NCBI GenBank assembly: GCA_029553375.1
Contig: JAKPCH010000059.1
Location: 34,191-98,190 of the forward strand
DNA: 64,000 nt
Source: Deltaproteobacteria bacterium
GTDB taxonomy: Bacteria; Desulfobacterota; Syntrophia; Syntrophales; UBA8958
Direction: 5' to 3'
Under the pieces are notes generated by a model. It did no database searches. It had not been told where the DNA came from and was given only the letters and a program-made list of their open reading frames with translations. This document shows, one piece after another, positions 37,724-48,599 of this stretch; the stretch's first letter is position 1; the number at the start of each line of letters is the position of its first letter. The translations under genes were made by a program, and so were the position numbers.

Positions 37724-37746
37724 GCCCCTTGACCTCCCCTCACCCC

Positions 37747-38505
37747 ATGGCAGAGAGACCAGAAGAGGAAAAACAGCCCCTCACGGCCCACCTGGCGGAG
37801 CTGAGGCAGCGCCTCATCAACTGCCTCGTCGCCATCGGCGTGGGCTTCCTCGCCTGTTACTATCTCAAGGAGGAGCTCTTCAAGATCATCACCCGACCCC
37901 TGGCCCAGGTCCTGCCCAAGGACAGCCACATGATCTTCACCGGCCTCCCCGAGGCCTTTTTCATCTACATGAAGATCGCCTTCTTCGCCTCCCTCTTCCT
38001 CACGAGCCCCTACACCCTCTATCAGGTCTGGCGCTTCATCTCCCCGGGCCTCTACCCCTCGGAGAAACGTTACGTCGTCCCCTTCGTCGTCTCCTCGACC
38101 CTCCTCTTCGTCGGGGGGGTCCTCTTTTGCTACTTCCTGGCCCTGCCCCCGGCCTTCGCCTTCTTCATCGAATTCTCGACGGATTTTCTCAGACCGATGA
38201 TCTCCTTCCGGGAGTACCTCTCCTTTTCCCTCAAGATGCTTTTGGCCTTCGGACTCTGTTTCGAGCTCCCCGTCTTCATCTTCTTCATGGCGAAGATCGG
38301 CATCGTCTCCTCCCGGGGCCTGGTCAAACAGAGGCGTTACGCCATCCTCGTGATCTTCATCGTGGCGGCGGTCCTCACCCCCTCACCCGACGCCTTCAGC
38401 CAGATCCTCCTCGCCGTCCCCTTGATGGTCCTCTACGAGATCAGCGTCCTTTTGGCCCGCTTCGCCGAACGTAAAAAAGAAGGAGCCTCCGAGGTCGGTT
38501 CATGA
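37747..38505 (+). CDS. tatC: twin-arginine translocase subunit TatC
   Basis: LTAHLAELRQRLINCLVAIG...YTLYQVWRFISPGLYPSEKR; TM profile. Confidence 0.92.
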   Translation: MAERPEEEKQPLTAHLAELRQRLINCLVAIGVGFLACYYLKEELFKIITRPLAQVLPKDSHMIFTGLPEAFFIYMKIAFFASLFLTSPYTLYQVWRFISPGLYPSEKRYVVPFVVSSTLLFVGGVLFCYFLALPPAFAFFIEFSTDFLRPMISFREYLSFSLKMLLAFGLCFELPVFIFFMAKIGIVSSRGLVKQRRYAILVIFIVAAVLTPSPDAFSQILLAVPLMVLYEISVLLARFAERKKEGASEVGS

Positions 38506-40514
38506 AACATCATTCAAGAAACAGGGGCTTTGCGACCATCGTCATCATCGCCGCCGTGGCCGTGGTCTCCCTGATCCTCATCGGGGCGGCCCTGCTCGTC
38601 TATCTCCTCGTGGTGGATCTTCCTTCCGTCGCCACCCTGAAGGACTACCGTCCCAGCATCGCCACCCGCGTCTACGCCGACAACAACGAGCTCGTGGACG
38701 AGTTCTTCCTCGAGGACCGCAAGATCATCCGGGTCGCCGACCTGCCCAAGTTCGTCATCCACGCCTTCGTGGCCGCCGAGGACAGCCGCTTCTTCGAGCA
38801 CCGGGGCATAGACCCCCAGAGTATCTCCCGGGCCTTTCTCAAGAACCTGGGGGCGGGGCGGATCGTCCAGGGGGGGAGCACCATCACCCAGCAGGTGGCC
38901 AAGAGCCTCTTCCTGACGCCCGAGCGGAGCTACACCCGCAAGTTGAAGGAGGCGATCCTGGCCTACAAGATCGACCACTACCTGACGAAGGAGGAGATCC
39001 TCAACCTCTACCTCAACCAGATCTACCTCGGCCACGGCACTTACGGGATCGAGGCCGCCGCCCAGGGTTACTTCGGCAAGAGCGCCCGCCAGCTGACCCT
39101 CCCCGAGGCGGCCATGCTCGCCGGCCTCCCCAAGGCCCCCAGCACCTACTCACCCTTCACGAACCCCGAGAGGGCCCGCCAGCGCCAGGCCTACGTCCTG
39201 GAGAGGATGTACGAGGACGGCTACATCACCCAGCAGGAGAGGGAGCGGGCCCTCAACACACCCCTCGTCCTCAGGTCCGTGCGGCCCAAGGAGAAGATCG
39301 CCCCCTACTTCGTCGAGGAGGTCCGCCGTTACATCCTGAGCCGCTACGGGAGCGACGTCCTCTACAAGGAAGGCCTCGAGGTCTACACGACCCTGAACAT
39401 CTCCATGCAGAAGGCGGCCCGTGACGCCGTCGAGCGGGGTCTTAGGGAACTAGAGGACCGCCAGAAATACGAACGGGGCCTCGTCCAGGGGGCCCTTTTG
39501 GCCATGGACGCCCGGACGGGGGCCATCAAGGCCATGGTGGGGGGGAGGGACTTCACCAAGAGCGAGTTCAACCGCGCCACCCAGTCCCGGAGGCAGCCGG
39601 GGTCGGCCTTCAAGCCCTTCATCTACACCGCCGCCTTCGACAAGGGACTGACGCCCGTGACGACCGTCATGGACGAGCCCATCGAATTCCCCGACCCCTC
39701 GAGTCCCGACGGGATGTGGCGGCCGAAAAACTTCGACGGCAAGTACAACGGTCCCACCACCCTGAGGACCGCCATCGTCCAATCCCGGAACGTCGTGACC
39801 GTCAAGGTCCTCAGGGAGATCGGCGTGGACTACGCCGCCGCCTACGCGGCGAACATGGGGATCACCTCCCCCCTGACGAAGAACCTCTCCCTGGCCCTCG
39901 GTTCCTCGGGGGTCACCCTCCTGGAGATGGTGAGGGCCTACGGGGTCCTGGCCAACCAGGGCAGAAGAGTCACACCCTTCTTCATCACCAGGATCGTCGA
40001 CCGGACGGGCCACATCTTCGAGGAGAACCAGGTCAAGGTGGAACAGGTGATCGACCCCCGCATCGCCTTCATCTCCACCTACATCATGCAGGACGTGGTG
40101 GAGAGCGGCACGGGGCGCCGCGTCAGGGGTATCGGCCGCCCCGTGGCGGGCAAGACGGGCACGACGAACGACGTGCGGGACGCCTGGTTCATCGGCTTCA
40201 CCCCCTCCCTCGTGGCGGGGGTCTGGGTCGGCTTCGACCAGGAGCGGCCCCTGGGGCACCAGGAGGTAGGCGGCCGGGCGGCGGCGCCCATCTGGCTGTA
40301 TTTCATGGAGAAGGCCCTGGCGGGCACCCCCGTCGAGACCTTCCCCGTGCCGGAGGGCATCGTCTTCGCCCGCGTCGGCGCCAGGGGGGACCCCGAAGGC
40401 GGGGCCAGGGGCTACATCTACGAGTGTTTCCTCGAGGGGACGGTGCCGGAGAACCTGACCCCCATCAGCCCAAGGGACGTCGGCCCGGCGAGGAGGGAAG
40501 AGGAGGAGGAATAA
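38502..40514 (+). CDS. penicillin-binding protein 1A family
   Basis: AFVAAEDSRFFEHRGIDPQSISRAF...GGSTITQQVAKSLFL; SRRQPGSAFKPFIYTAAFD; GKTGTTNDVRDAWFIGFTP. Confidence 0.93.
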   Translation: MKHHSRNRGFATIVIIAAVAVVSLILIGAALLVYLLVVDLPSVATLKDYRPSIATRVYADNNELVDEFFLEDRKIIRVADLPKFVIHAFVAAEDSRFFEHRGIDPQSISRAFLKNLGAGRIVQGGSTITQQVAKSLFLTPERSYTRKLKEAILAYKIDHYLTKEEILNLYLNQIYLGHGTYGIEAAAQGYFGKSARQLTLPEAAMLAGLPKAPSTYSPFTNPERARQRQAYVLERMYEDGYITQQERERALNTPLVLRSVRPKEKIAPYFVEEVRRYILSRYGSDVLYKEGLEVYTTLNISMQKAARDAVERGLRELEDRQKYERGLVQGALLAMDARTGAIKAMVGGRDFTKSEFNRATQSRRQPGSAFKPFIYTAAFDKGLTPVTTVMDEPIEFPDPSSPDGMWRPKNFDGKYNGPTTLRTAIVQSRNVVTVKVLREIGVDYAAAYAANMGITSPLTKNLSLALGSSGVTLLEMVRAYGVLANQGRRVTPFFITRIVDRTGHIFEENQVKVEQVIDPRIAFISTYIMQDVVESGTGRRVRGIGRPVAGKTGTTNDVRDAWFIGFTPSLVAGVWVGFDQERPLGHQEVGGRAAAPIWLYFMEKALAGTPVETFPVPEGIVFARVGARGDPEGGARGYIYECFLEGTVPENLTPISPRDVGPARREEEEE

Positions 40515-40519
40515 CCCCC

Positions 40520-42322
40520 CTAAGGGCGGCCCTCCATGAGGGCCTTGATCTCCTCCCCGTCCACCTTTTCCTTCTCCAGGAGGAGACGGGCCCCCGCCTC
40601 GAGAACGGCCCGTTTCTCCGAGAGGATGGCCAGGGCGCGGGCGTACTGTTCGTCGATGATCCGCCGGACCTCGGCGTCGACGGCCTGGGCCGTCGCCTCG
40701 CTGAACTCCCCTGCCTGCCGCGGCCCGATCTCGAGGAAGCGGTTCTGCCTTTCCCGGGCTAGATAGACCTGGCCGAGGGCATCGCTCATGCCGTATTCCA
40801 TGATCATGCTCCGGGCCGTCTCCGTGGCCCGGGCCAGGTCGTTGTGGGCCCCCGTGGATATGTCCCCGAAGACGAGGGCCTCCGCCGCCCGTCCCCCGAG
40901 GAGGGTGGCGATCTTGTTGAGGAGTTCCGTCTTCTTCATGAGGAAACGGTCCTCCGTGGGGACCTGCATGGTGTAGCCCAAGGCGGCGATGCCCCGGGGG
41001 ATGATGGAGATCTTCTGGACCGGATCCGTCCCCGGGAGGGACAGGGCCACCAGGGCGTGACCCATCTCATGGAAGGCGACGATCTCCCGTTCCTGGGCGT
41101 TGATGAGGCGGTTTTTCTTCTCGAGGCCGGCGATGATCCTCTCCACCGCCTCCTCGAACTCGGCCATACCCACGGCCTGCTTGTTGTGGCGCACCGCCAG
41201 GAGGGCCGCCTCGTTCACCATGTTGGCCAGGTCGGCCCCCACCATCCCCGGGGTCATGTTGGCCAGCTTCTCCACGTCCACGTCGGGGGCCAGGCGGACC
41301 TTCTTCAGGTGGACCCGCAGGATCTCCTCGCGGCCCTTCTTGTCCGGCCTGTCCACCAGGACGTGGCGATCGAAGCGGCCCGCCCTCAGGAGGGCGGGAT
41401 CGAGGATCTCCGGGCGGTTCGTGGCCGCCATGAGGATCACCCCCACCTTGGGGTCGAAACCGTCCATCTCCACCAAGAGCTGGTTCAGGGTCTGCTCCCG
41501 CTCGTCATGCCCCCCGATCCCTCCGAACCCCCGGGCCTTGCCCAGGGCGTCGAGCTCGTCGATGAAGATGATGCACGGGGCCTTCTGCTTGGCCTGGACG
41601 AAGAGATCCCTGACCCGGGCGGCCCCCATGCCGACGAACATCTCCACGAACTCGGAGCCGCTGATGCTGAAGAAGGGGACCCCGCTCTCGCCCGCCACGG
41701 CCTTGGCCAGGAGGGTCTTGCCCGTCCCCGGGGGGCCGACGAGGAGGATCCCCTTGGGGATCCGCCCCCCCAACTCGGTGAACCTCCCCGGGTTCTTGAG
41801 GAAATCGATGATCTCCATCAGCTCCTGCTTGGCCTCGTCGACGCCGGCGACGTCCTTGAAGGTGACGTTCAGGTCCCCCTCCATGTAGATCTTGGCCTTC
41901 TTACCCAGGGTCATGAATCCCGCCTGCTGGCTACCGATGCGCCTCATCATCAGGTACCAGACGCCGACGAACAGAAGAATCGGGAACACCCAGGAAAAGA
42001 GATCCCGCAGGAAGGTGGATTCGATCTCCCCCTTGAAGACGACGGGATACTTCTCCAGCATCGCCGACAGCTCGGGGTCGACGCGGATGGTCCTGAACAG
42101 GACCGTCTCGTCCGGTTTACCCCCCTCGACCCTCATCTTCCCCTGGATCTGATTGGCCGAGACGGCGATCTCTGTTATGCGGCCGCTCTTGAGGAGATTG
42201 AGAAACTGGCTGTAGGGGATGGTCTTGATGGCGAGGAGCGAGGCCAGGTAACCCTGGATGATGAATACCAGCCAGATGCCGAGAAGGACGTACCAAAGGG
42301 AGAAACGATGCCTCTTTTCCAT
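40520..42322 (-). CDS. ftsH: ATP-dependent zinc metalloprotease FtsH
   Basis: [54 protein letters not shown]. Confidence 0.95.
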   Translation of the reverse strand: MEKRHRFSLWYVLLGIWLVFIIQGYLASLLAIKTIPYSQFLNLLKSGRITEIAVSANQIQGKMRVEGGKPDETVLFRTIRVDPELSAMLEKYPVVFKGEIESTFLRDLFSWVFPILLFVGVWYLMMRRIGSQQAGFMTLGKKAKIYMEGDLNVTFKDVAGVDEAKQELMEIIDFLKNPGRFTELGGRIPKGILLVGPPGTGKTLLAKAVAGESGVPFFSISGSEFVEMFVGMGAARVRDLFVQAKQKAPCIIFIDELDALGKARGFGGIGGHDEREQTLNQLLVEMDGFDPKVGVILMAATNRPEILDPALLRAGRFDRHVLVDRPDKKGREEILRVHLKKVRLAPDVDVEKLANMTPGMVGADLANMVNEAALLAVRHNKQAVGMAEFEEAVERIIAGLEKKNRLINAQEREIVAFHEMGHALVALSLPGTDPVQKISIIPRGIAALGYTMQVPTEDRFLMKKTELLNKIATLLGGRAAEALVFGDISTGAHNDLARATETARSMIMEYGMSDALGQVYLARERQNRFLEIGPRQAGEFSEATAQAVDAEVRRIIDEQYARALAILSEKRAVLEAGARLLLEKEKVDGEEIKALMEGRP

Positions 42323-42385
42323 GGGTTTTTATTAACAGACCTCCGAGGGATAGACAAGGGGTTTGTGCCCCCGCCCAAAAAAAGC

Positions 42386-42414
42386 TTGACAAAAGGGATA
42401 AACAGTCGTAAACG
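42386..42414 (+). promoter_or_regulatory. candidate promoter of the ilv leader
   Basis: TTGACA-N17-TAAACG. Confidence 0.45.
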
Positions 42415-42442
42415 CCCTGCATTCTGAAAATTGGTCCAAAAG

Positions 42443-42529
42443 ATGACTTTCACGGCAAAGAAGATAGACGTACCGCGGGGTGTCGTAGTCGTTATCGTAG
42501 GCGGGGGGACCGCTGCTCGGTGCGTCTGA
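42443..42529 (+). CDS. candidate ilv leader peptide MTFTAKKIDVPRGVVVVIVGGGTAARCV
   Basis: 28 aa ORF with consecutive Val-Val-Val-Val-Ile-Val codons directly upstream of tandem terminators and ilvB. Confidence 0.6.
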   Translation: MTFTAKKIDVPRGVVVVIVGGGTAARCV

Positions 42530-42543
42530 GGGCGTAAGATCGA

Positions 42544-42574
42544 GCCGCGGGCCCCTGAACCCCGCGGCTTTTTT
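42544..42574 (+). terminator. attenuator/terminator 1 of the ilv leader
   Basis: GCCGCGGG...CCCGCGGC followed by a T run. Confidence 0.65.
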
Positions 42575-42582
42575 AACAGTCG

Positions 42583-42617
42583 AAAAAGCCGCATTCGGAA
42601 AGATTGCGGCTTTTTTT
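42583..42617 (+). terminator. second terminator-like hairpin of the ilv leader
   Basis: AAAAAGCCGCA...TGCGGCTTTTT plus T run. Confidence 0.65.
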
Positions 42618-42654
42618 ATTGAGGCGAAAAAACAATCCCAAGGAGGTGTCAACA

Positions 42655-44352
42655 TTGCAGCGTAAGGGAGCCGAGATACTTATCCAGGTCCTGAAGGAGG
42701 AGGGGGTCCATACCATCTTCGGGTATCCCGGGGGTGTCCTTTTGGACATCTACGACGAGATCCACAAGGGCCACATCCGTCACATCCTCGTCCGCCACGA
42801 GCAGGGGGCCGTGCACGCGGCGGACGGTTTCGCCCGGGCCTCGGGACAGGTGGGCGTGGTCCTCGTCACCTCCGGTCCCGGTGCCTCCAACACCGTCACG
42901 GGCATCGCCAACGCCTACATGGATTCCATACCCATCGTGGTCCTCACGGGTCAGGTGCCCACCCATCTCATCGGGACGGACGCCTTCCAGGAGGTCGACA
43001 TCGTGGGCATCACCAGGCCCTGCACCAAACACAACTTCCTGGTGAAACGGGTCGAGGAACTGGCCAAGACCCTTCACGAGGCCTTCCACATCGCCCGCTC
43101 CGGCAGGCCCGGGCCCGTCCTCGTCGACCTGCCCAAGGACGTCATGGCGGCCCAGACGGAATATACGCCCCGGCCGCCCGTCCGGGAGGAGGAGACGCCC
43201 CCCAGACCGGCCTCCAAGAAGGCCTTCTACGTCATGGACCTCATCGCCGAGTCTTCCCGCCCCCTGATCCTCTCGGGCGGAGGCGTCATCCTGGGAAGGG
43301 CCTCCGAGGAGCTCAGGAAACTGGCCTGGCGGACCAAGATACCCGTCTCCTCGACCCTCATGGGCCTCGGGGCCTTCCCGGGAACCGATCCCCTCTGGCT
43401 GGGGATGCCGGGGATGCACGGGACCTACTACGCCAACATGGCCATCAGCCACTGTGACCTCATGATCGCCATCGGCATGCGCTTCGACGACCGGGTGACG
43501 GGCAAGATCGACCACTTCGCCCCCCATGCCAAGATCGTCCATGTCGACGTGGACCCGTCCTCCATCAATAAAAACGTCATGGTCCACGTCCCCATCGTCA
43601 GCGATTGCAAGAGCGCCCTCCAGAGCTTCAACGCCCTGTTGGAGCAGCAGAACTTCACGGTGGAGGACGACCAGCGGAAGGAGTGGTTCGACCAGATCGA
43701 GGCCTGGAAAAGGGAAAACCCCCTCTCCTATTGCCCGAGCGACACGGAGATCAAACCCCAGTTCGTCATCGAGACCCTCTACAAGCTCACGAAGGGGAAA
43801 GCCATCATCACCACCGAGGTCGGCCAGAACCAGATGTGGGCCGCCCAGTTCTACAAATTCGAGGAACCCAACACCTTCCTGTCTTCCGGGGGCCTGGGGA
43901 CCATGGGTTACGGATTCCCCGCCGCCATCGGGGCCCAGATCGCCTTCCCCGACAAGCTCGTCGTCGACATCGCCGGCGACGGGAGCATCCAGATGAACAT
44001 CCAGGAGATGGCGACGGCCGTCCAGTACGACATCCCCGTGAAGATCGTCCTCATCAACAACGGCTACCTCGGCATGGTCCGCCAGTGGCAGCAGCTCTTC
44101 TACGAGAAGCGATACTCCCAGACGGACATGACCTTCCAGCCCGATTTTCTGAAGCTGGCCGAGGCCTACGGCTGGACGGGCCTGAGGGCGACGCGGCCCG
44201 ACGAGGTGGAGGAGGTCCTCAAGCGGGGTCTCAGCGCCAAGGGGCCGGTCATCATGGACTTCCGCGTCTCCCGTGAGGAGTGCGTCTATCCCATGGTGAG
44301 GCCGGGGGGACCCATCAGCGAGATGACCCTGGGCCGAGAGATGGCCAACTGA
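42655..44352 (+). CDS. ilvB: acetolactate synthase large subunit
   Basis: TTG start after AAGGAGGTG; GAEILIQVLKEEGVHTIFGYPGGVLLDIYDEI; TPP motif GDGSIQMNIQEMATAVQYDIPVKIVLINN. Confidence 0.95.
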   Translation: MQRKGAEILIQVLKEEGVHTIFGYPGGVLLDIYDEIHKGHIRHILVRHEQGAVHAADGFARASGQVGVVLVTSGPGASNTVTGIANAYMDSIPIVVLTGQVPTHLIGTDAFQEVDIVGITRPCTKHNFLVKRVEELAKTLHEAFHIARSGRPGPVLVDLPKDVMAAQTEYTPRPPVREEETPPRPASKKAFYVMDLIAESSRPLILSGGGVILGRASEELRKLAWRTKIPVSSTLMGLGAFPGTDPLWLGMPGMHGTYYANMAISHCDLMIAIGMRFDDRVTGKIDHFAPHAKIVHVDVDPSSINKNVMVHVPIVSDCKSALQSFNALLEQQNFTVEDDQRKEWFDQIEAWKRENPLSYCPSDTEIKPQFVIETLYKLTKGKAIITTEVGQNQMWAAQFYKFEEPNTFLSSGGLGTMGYGFPAAIGAQIAFPDKLVVDIAGDGSIQMNIQEMATAVQYDIPVKIVLINNGYLGMVRQWQQLFYEKRYSQTDMTFQPDFLKLAEAYGWTGLRATRPDEVEEVLKRGLSAKGPVIMDFRVSREECVYPMVRPGGPISEMTLGREMAN

Positions 44353-44415
44353 CTTAACGGGATATGACCCGGTGAATGAGGAAAGATACAGAACGGGAGG
44401 AGGCAACGAGAGGCA

Positions 44416-44901
44416 ATGGAAAAAAAGGCACACACCCTGGCGTTGACGGTGAGCAACAAACCGGACGTCCTGGCCCGGGTGGCCGGGGTCCTCGGCGGCC
44501 GGGGGTACAACATCGAGACCCTATGCGTGGACGCGACGATCGACCCGGCGTACTCGAAGATCATCCTGACGACCATCCAGGACAAGACGACGATGACCAA
44601 GATCGAAAAGCAGCTCATCAAACTCATCGACGTCCACAAGGTCACGGACCTCACCAAGGTCGAGTCCGTGTCCCGGGAAATGATGCTCGTGCGGATGAAA
44701 CTGACGGACAAGAACAAGGCCGACATCGCCCTCATCATCGACACCTTCAACGGGCGCGTGGTGACCATGAACGGCGATCACTGCGTCCTCGAGATCACGG
44801 GCGAGAAGGAGGTCATTGAGAGGGCCCTGGCGAGTCTGAAACCCCTGGGGATCGACGACATGGCCAGGACAGGGATCGTGGCCCTGGAGAGGCAGGCCTG
44901 A
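44416..44901 (+). CDS. ilvN: acetolactate synthase small subunit
   Basis: HTLALTVSNKPDVLARVAGVLGGRGYNIETLCV (ACT). Confidence 0.93.
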   Translation: MEKKAHTLALTVSNKPDVLARVAGVLGGRGYNIETLCVDATIDPAYSKIILTTIQDKTTMTKIEKQLIKLIDVHKVTDLTKVESVSREMMLVRMKLTDKNKADIALIIDTFNGRVVTMNGDHCVLEITGEKEVIERALASLKPLGIDDMARTGIVALERQA

Positions 44902-44923
44902 AAAAAAGGAGGAGGAGGGAGTT

Positions 44924-45973
44924 ATGGCGAAATTGAATATCGGCGGTGTGATCGAGGACGTGATCACGGCGGAAGAGTTCACCCTCGACAAGGCCCGGGA
45001 GGTCCTCAAGGACGAGATCGTGGCCGTCGTGGGCTACGGGGTCCAGGGACGGGGCCAGGCCCTGAACATGAGGGACAACGGCATAAGGGTAATCGTGGGC
45101 GAAGGCCCCTACAACTGGCAGAAGGCCATCGACGAAGGCTTCGTCCCCGGCCAGACCCTCTTTCCCCCCATGGAGGCGGCCGAGCGGGGCACCATCGTCC
45201 AGTACCTCCTTTCCGACGCCCAGCAGAAGGCCATGTGGCCGGAGTTGAAGAAGACCCTGACGAAGGGGAAGGCCCTCTACTTCTCCCATGGTTTCTCCAT
45301 AGTTTACAAGGACCAGACGGGTGTCATCCCCCCACCGGACATCGACGTGATCCTCGTTGCCCCCAAGGGGGCCGGACGGACCGTGCGGGACAATTTCCTT
45401 GCCGGCAGCGGGATCAATTCCAGCTATGCCGTTTTCCAGGACGCCACGGGCCGGGCCCTGGAGCGGACCCTGGCCGTGGGCGTGGCCATCGGTTCAGGCT
45501 ACCTCTTCCCCACGACCTTCGAGATGGAGGTGTACAGCGACCTCACGGGCGAGCGGGGGGTCCTGATGGGCTGTCTCGCCGGCGTCCTCGAGGCCCAGTA
45601 CAACGAGCTGCGCCGCCGGGGCCACAGCCCCAGCGAGGCCTTCAACGAGACCGTGGAGGAGCTCACCCAGAGTCTCATGCCCCTCGTCGCCGAGAACGGT
45701 ATGGACTGGATGTACGCCAACTGCAGCACCACGGCCCAGCGCGGGGCCCTGGACTGGAAGAACCGTTTCCGGGACGCCGTGGCGCCCCTGTTTAAGGAGC
45801 TTTACGATCGCGTGGCGGCGGGCAAGGAGACGGAGATCGTCCTCAAGGCCGGGGCGGCCGAGGATTACCGCGACACCCTCCAGAAAGAGTTGGACGAGAT
45901 GCGAAACAGCGAGATGTGGCAGGCCGGGGCCGTTCTCAGGTCCCTGCGGCCCGAGCGGCGCAAGAAGGGATAG
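44924..45973 (+). CDS. ilvC: ketol-acid reductoisomerase
   Basis: VAVVGYGVQGRGQALNMRDNGIRVIVG...YFSHGFSIVYKDQTGVIPPPDIDVILVAPKGAG. Confidence 0.95.
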   Translation: MAKLNIGGVIEDVITAEEFTLDKAREVLKDEIVAVVGYGVQGRGQALNMRDNGIRVIVGEGPYNWQKAIDEGFVPGQTLFPPMEAAERGTIVQYLLSDAQQKAMWPELKKTLTKGKALYFSHGFSIVYKDQTGVIPPPDIDVILVAPKGAGRTVRDNFLAGSGINSSYAVFQDATGRALERTLAVGVAIGSGYLFPTTFEMEVYSDLTGERGVLMGCLAGVLEAQYNELRRRGHSPSEAFNETVEELTQSLMPLVAENGMDWMYANCSTTAQRGALDWKNRFRDAVAPLFKELYDRVAAGKETEIVLKAGAAEDYRDTLQKELDEMRNSEMWQAGAVLRSLRPERRKKG

Positions 45974-46044
45974 ACTCCGGAAGATCTTGAATTGAAGGAC
46001 CTTTTTGTGTTACCGAGGAGCAATCGTTCCTTAAGGAGGGAGAG

Positions 46045-47706
46045 ATGCGCAGCGATTTGATCATCAAGGGTCTGGAACGGGCACCCCACCGTTCTCTCTT
46101 CAAGGCCATGGGTTACACGGACGAGGAGTTGAGCCGACCCCTCGTGGGGGTATGTAACTCCTTCAACGAGATCATCCCCGGTCATGTCCATCTGCGGACC
46201 ATCACGGAAGACGTCAAGGCGGGGGTGAGGATGGCGGGGGGCACACCCGTCGAGTTCCCCGTCATCGGGATCTGCGACGGTATCGCCATGGGCCACGTGG
46301 GGATGAAGTACTCCCTGGCGAGCCGGGAACTCATCGCCGACTCCATCGAGTCCATGGTCATGGCCCACCCCTTCGACGCCCTCGTCATGGTGACGAACTG
46401 CGACAAGATCGTCCCCGGGATGCTCATGGCGATTCTGCGCCTGAACATCCCCGCCGTCGTCGTCAGTGGCGGGCCCATGATGGCGGGGCGACACAAGGGC
46501 CAGCCCGTGGATCTCATCAGCGTCTTCGAGGGGGTGGGGAAGGTCAAGGCCAAGAAGATCTCCATGCGGGAACTCAAGGCCATCGAGGACTGCGCCTGTC
46601 CGGGTTGCGGTTCCTGCTCGGGGATGTACACGGCCAATTCCATGAACTGCGTCACCGAGGCCCTGGGGCTGGGCCTGCCCGGTAACGGCACCATCCCCGC
46701 CGTGACCGCCGCCCGGCGGCGCCTGGCGAAAGAGGCGGGAATGGCCGTCATGAACCTCCTGAAGAAGGGCATCAGACCCCGCGACATCGCCACCCTCCAG
46801 GCCTTCCGCAACGCCGTGGCCGTGGACATGGCCCTGGGCTGTTCCACCAACACGGTCCTCCACATCCCCGCCGTCGCCCACGAGGCCGGGATCACCATCG
46901 ACCTGGAGATCTTCAACGAGATCAGCAAGAAGACCCCCAACCTCTGCAAGCTGAGTCCCGCCAGCACCCATCACCTCGAGGACCTCGACGCGGCGGGGGG
47001 CGTCCCGGCGGTCATGAAGAGGATCTCCGCCCTCGGCGTCATCGACGGGACCTGCATGACAGTCACGGGCCGGACGGTGGGGGAAAACATCAAGAATGCC
47101 TCCGTCCTGGACGAGACGGTCATCAGGCCCCTCGAAGACCCGTACCTGAAGGAAGGGGGCCTGGCCATCCTCCGGGGCAACCTGGCCCCGGACGGCTGCG
47201 TGGTCAAACAATCCGCCGTGGCGGAGAATATGCTCGTCAACGAGGGCCCGGCCCGGGTCTTCGACTCGGAGGACGAGGCCATCGAGGCCATCCTGGGCGG
47301 CCGGATCAAGGCGGGGGACGTCGTCGTCATCCGTTACGAGGGGCCGAAGGGCGGTCCCGGGATGAGGGAGATGCTCGCCCCCACCTCGGCCATCGCCGGC
47401 ATGGGTCTCGACACGACGGTGGCCCTCCTCACGGACGGCCGGTTCAGCGGCGGCACCCGCGGCGCCGCCATCGGTCACATCTCCCCAGAGGCGGCGGAGG
47501 GCGGTCCCATCGCCCTGGTGAGGGAGGGAGATCTGATCGCCATCGACATCCCCGCCCAGACCATCACCCTGAAGGTCTCGGAGGGGGAGCTGAAGAAGAG
47601 GAAGAAGGAACTCAAACCCTTCAAGCCCTCCATCTCCAACGGCTACCTGGCCAGGTACGCCCGCCTGGTGACCTCGGCGAGCACGGGGGCCGTGTTCAAG
47701 GACTGA
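46045..47706 (+). CDS. ilvD: dihydroxy-acid dehydratase
   Basis: [26 protein letters not shown]...[18 protein letters not shown]. Confidence 0.95.
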   Translation: MRSDLIIKGLERAPHRSLFKAMGYTDEELSRPLVGVCNSFNEIIPGHVHLRTITEDVKAGVRMAGGTPVEFPVIGICDGIAMGHVGMKYSLASRELIADSIESMVMAHPFDALVMVTNCDKIVPGMLMAILRLNIPAVVVSGGPMMAGRHKGQPVDLISVFEGVGKVKAKKISMRELKAIEDCACPGCGSCSGMYTANSMNCVTEALGLGLPGNGTIPAVTAARRRLAKEAGMAVMNLLKKGIRPRDIATLQAFRNAVAVDMALGCSTNTVLHIPAVAHEAGITIDLEIFNEISKKTPNLCKLSPASTHHLEDLDAAGGVPAVMKRISALGVIDGTCMTVTGRTVGENIKNASVLDETVIRPLEDPYLKEGGLAILRGNLAPDGCVVKQSAVAENMLVNEGPARVFDSEDEAIEAILGGRIKAGDVVVIRYEGPKGGPGMREMLAPTSAIAGMGLDTTVALLTDGRFSGGTRGAAIGHISPEAAEGGPIALVREGDLIAIDIPAQTITLKVSEGELKKRKKELKPFKPSISNGYLARYARLVTSASTGAVFKD

Positions 47707-47721
47707 AGGGCCGGTTCCGCG

Positions 47722-47859
47722 ATGGCAAGGGACGTGAAGGCCGTCGTCGCCGAGACCGTTTCCCTCTACCACAGGGCCTTCTCTTCCCTCCCGACGCCCT
47801 GGGAGGCGGCCCTGGAGGAGGTCTGGCCGGAACTCTCAGACCTGTGCCATCATGGATAA
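47722..47859 (+). CDS. small hypothetical protein
   Basis: MARDVKAVVAETVSLYHRAFSSLPTPWEAALEEVWPELSDLCHHG; overlaps the next ORF. Confidence 0.4.
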   Translation: MARDVKAVVAETVSLYHRAFSSLPTPWEAALEEVWPELSDLCHHG

Positions 47860-48091
47860 ACTCCTGCGTCTACCCCTCGAATCCCTTTACGAAGGGGATC
47901 GGGCGGATCTCCTCGCCGCCCTCGGTGAACTACAGGGGCTTTTGGGGAGGATCGAGGGTCGCGACGGGGGAGGCGCGCCCACGGTCCCCGGCGAAGAACT
48001 CATGGGGGCGATCAGGGATACGACGGGCCGTCTCCGCCGGACCACGGGGAAATGGGGCCCCGTCCTGAGTTTTATGTACGGGGAGGTTTAG
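47852..48091 (+). CDS. hypothetical protein
   Basis: 79 aa ORF co-directional with ilvD and ybaK. Confidence 0.5.
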   Translation: MDKLLRLPLESLYEGDRADLLAALGELQGLLGRIEGRDGGGAPTVPGEELMGAIRDTTGRLRRTTGKWGPVLSFMYGEV

Positions 48092-48104
48092 ACCGGGGGG
48101 AGAT

Positions 48105-48590
48105 ATGGCCTCTCAGAAGAGGTTGCCGGTGACGCCGGCAATCCGCATGCTGAGGGAGAGGGGCGAGGACTTCATCCTCCGTCCCTACCGCTACGAGGAG
48201 CGGGGCGGGACGAAGGCGTCGGCCCGGGAACTGGGCGTGGACGAACACATCGTCGTCAAGACCCTGGTGATGGAGGACGATCAAGGCCGGCCCCTCATCG
48301 TCCTCATGCACGGGGACCGTCAGGTCTCGACGAAGAACCTGGCCCGTATCCTGGGCGTGAAGGCCGTAAATCCCTGCGACCCAAAAGTGGCGGAGAAGCA
48401 CACGGGCTACAAGGTGGGCGGCACCTCACCCTTCGGCACCCGGCGGGCCATGCCGGTCTATGTCGAAGAGACCATCCTCTCCCTCCCCGTCATCCTCATC
48501 AACGCGGGGGGGAGGGGCCTCCTCATGGAGATCCCGCCCGCGGCCCTGGTGCGGCTCTTGAACCCGACGCCCGTGAACGTGGCCGTTTAG
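48105..48590 (+). CDS. ybaK: YbaK/EbsC-type aminoacyl-tRNA deacylase
   Basis: TPAIRMLRERGEDFILRPYRYEERGGTKASARELGVDEHIVVKTLV...VGGTSPFGTRRAMPVYVEE. Confidence 0.88.
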   Translation: MASQKRLPVTPAIRMLRERGEDFILRPYRYEERGGTKASARELGVDEHIVVKTLVMEDDQGRPLIVLMHGDRQVSTKNLARILGVKAVNPCDPKVAEKHTGYKVGGTSPFGTRRAMPVYVEETILSLPVILINAGGRGLLMEIPPAALVRLLNPTPVNVAV

Positions 48591-48599
48591 GAGCCAGAC

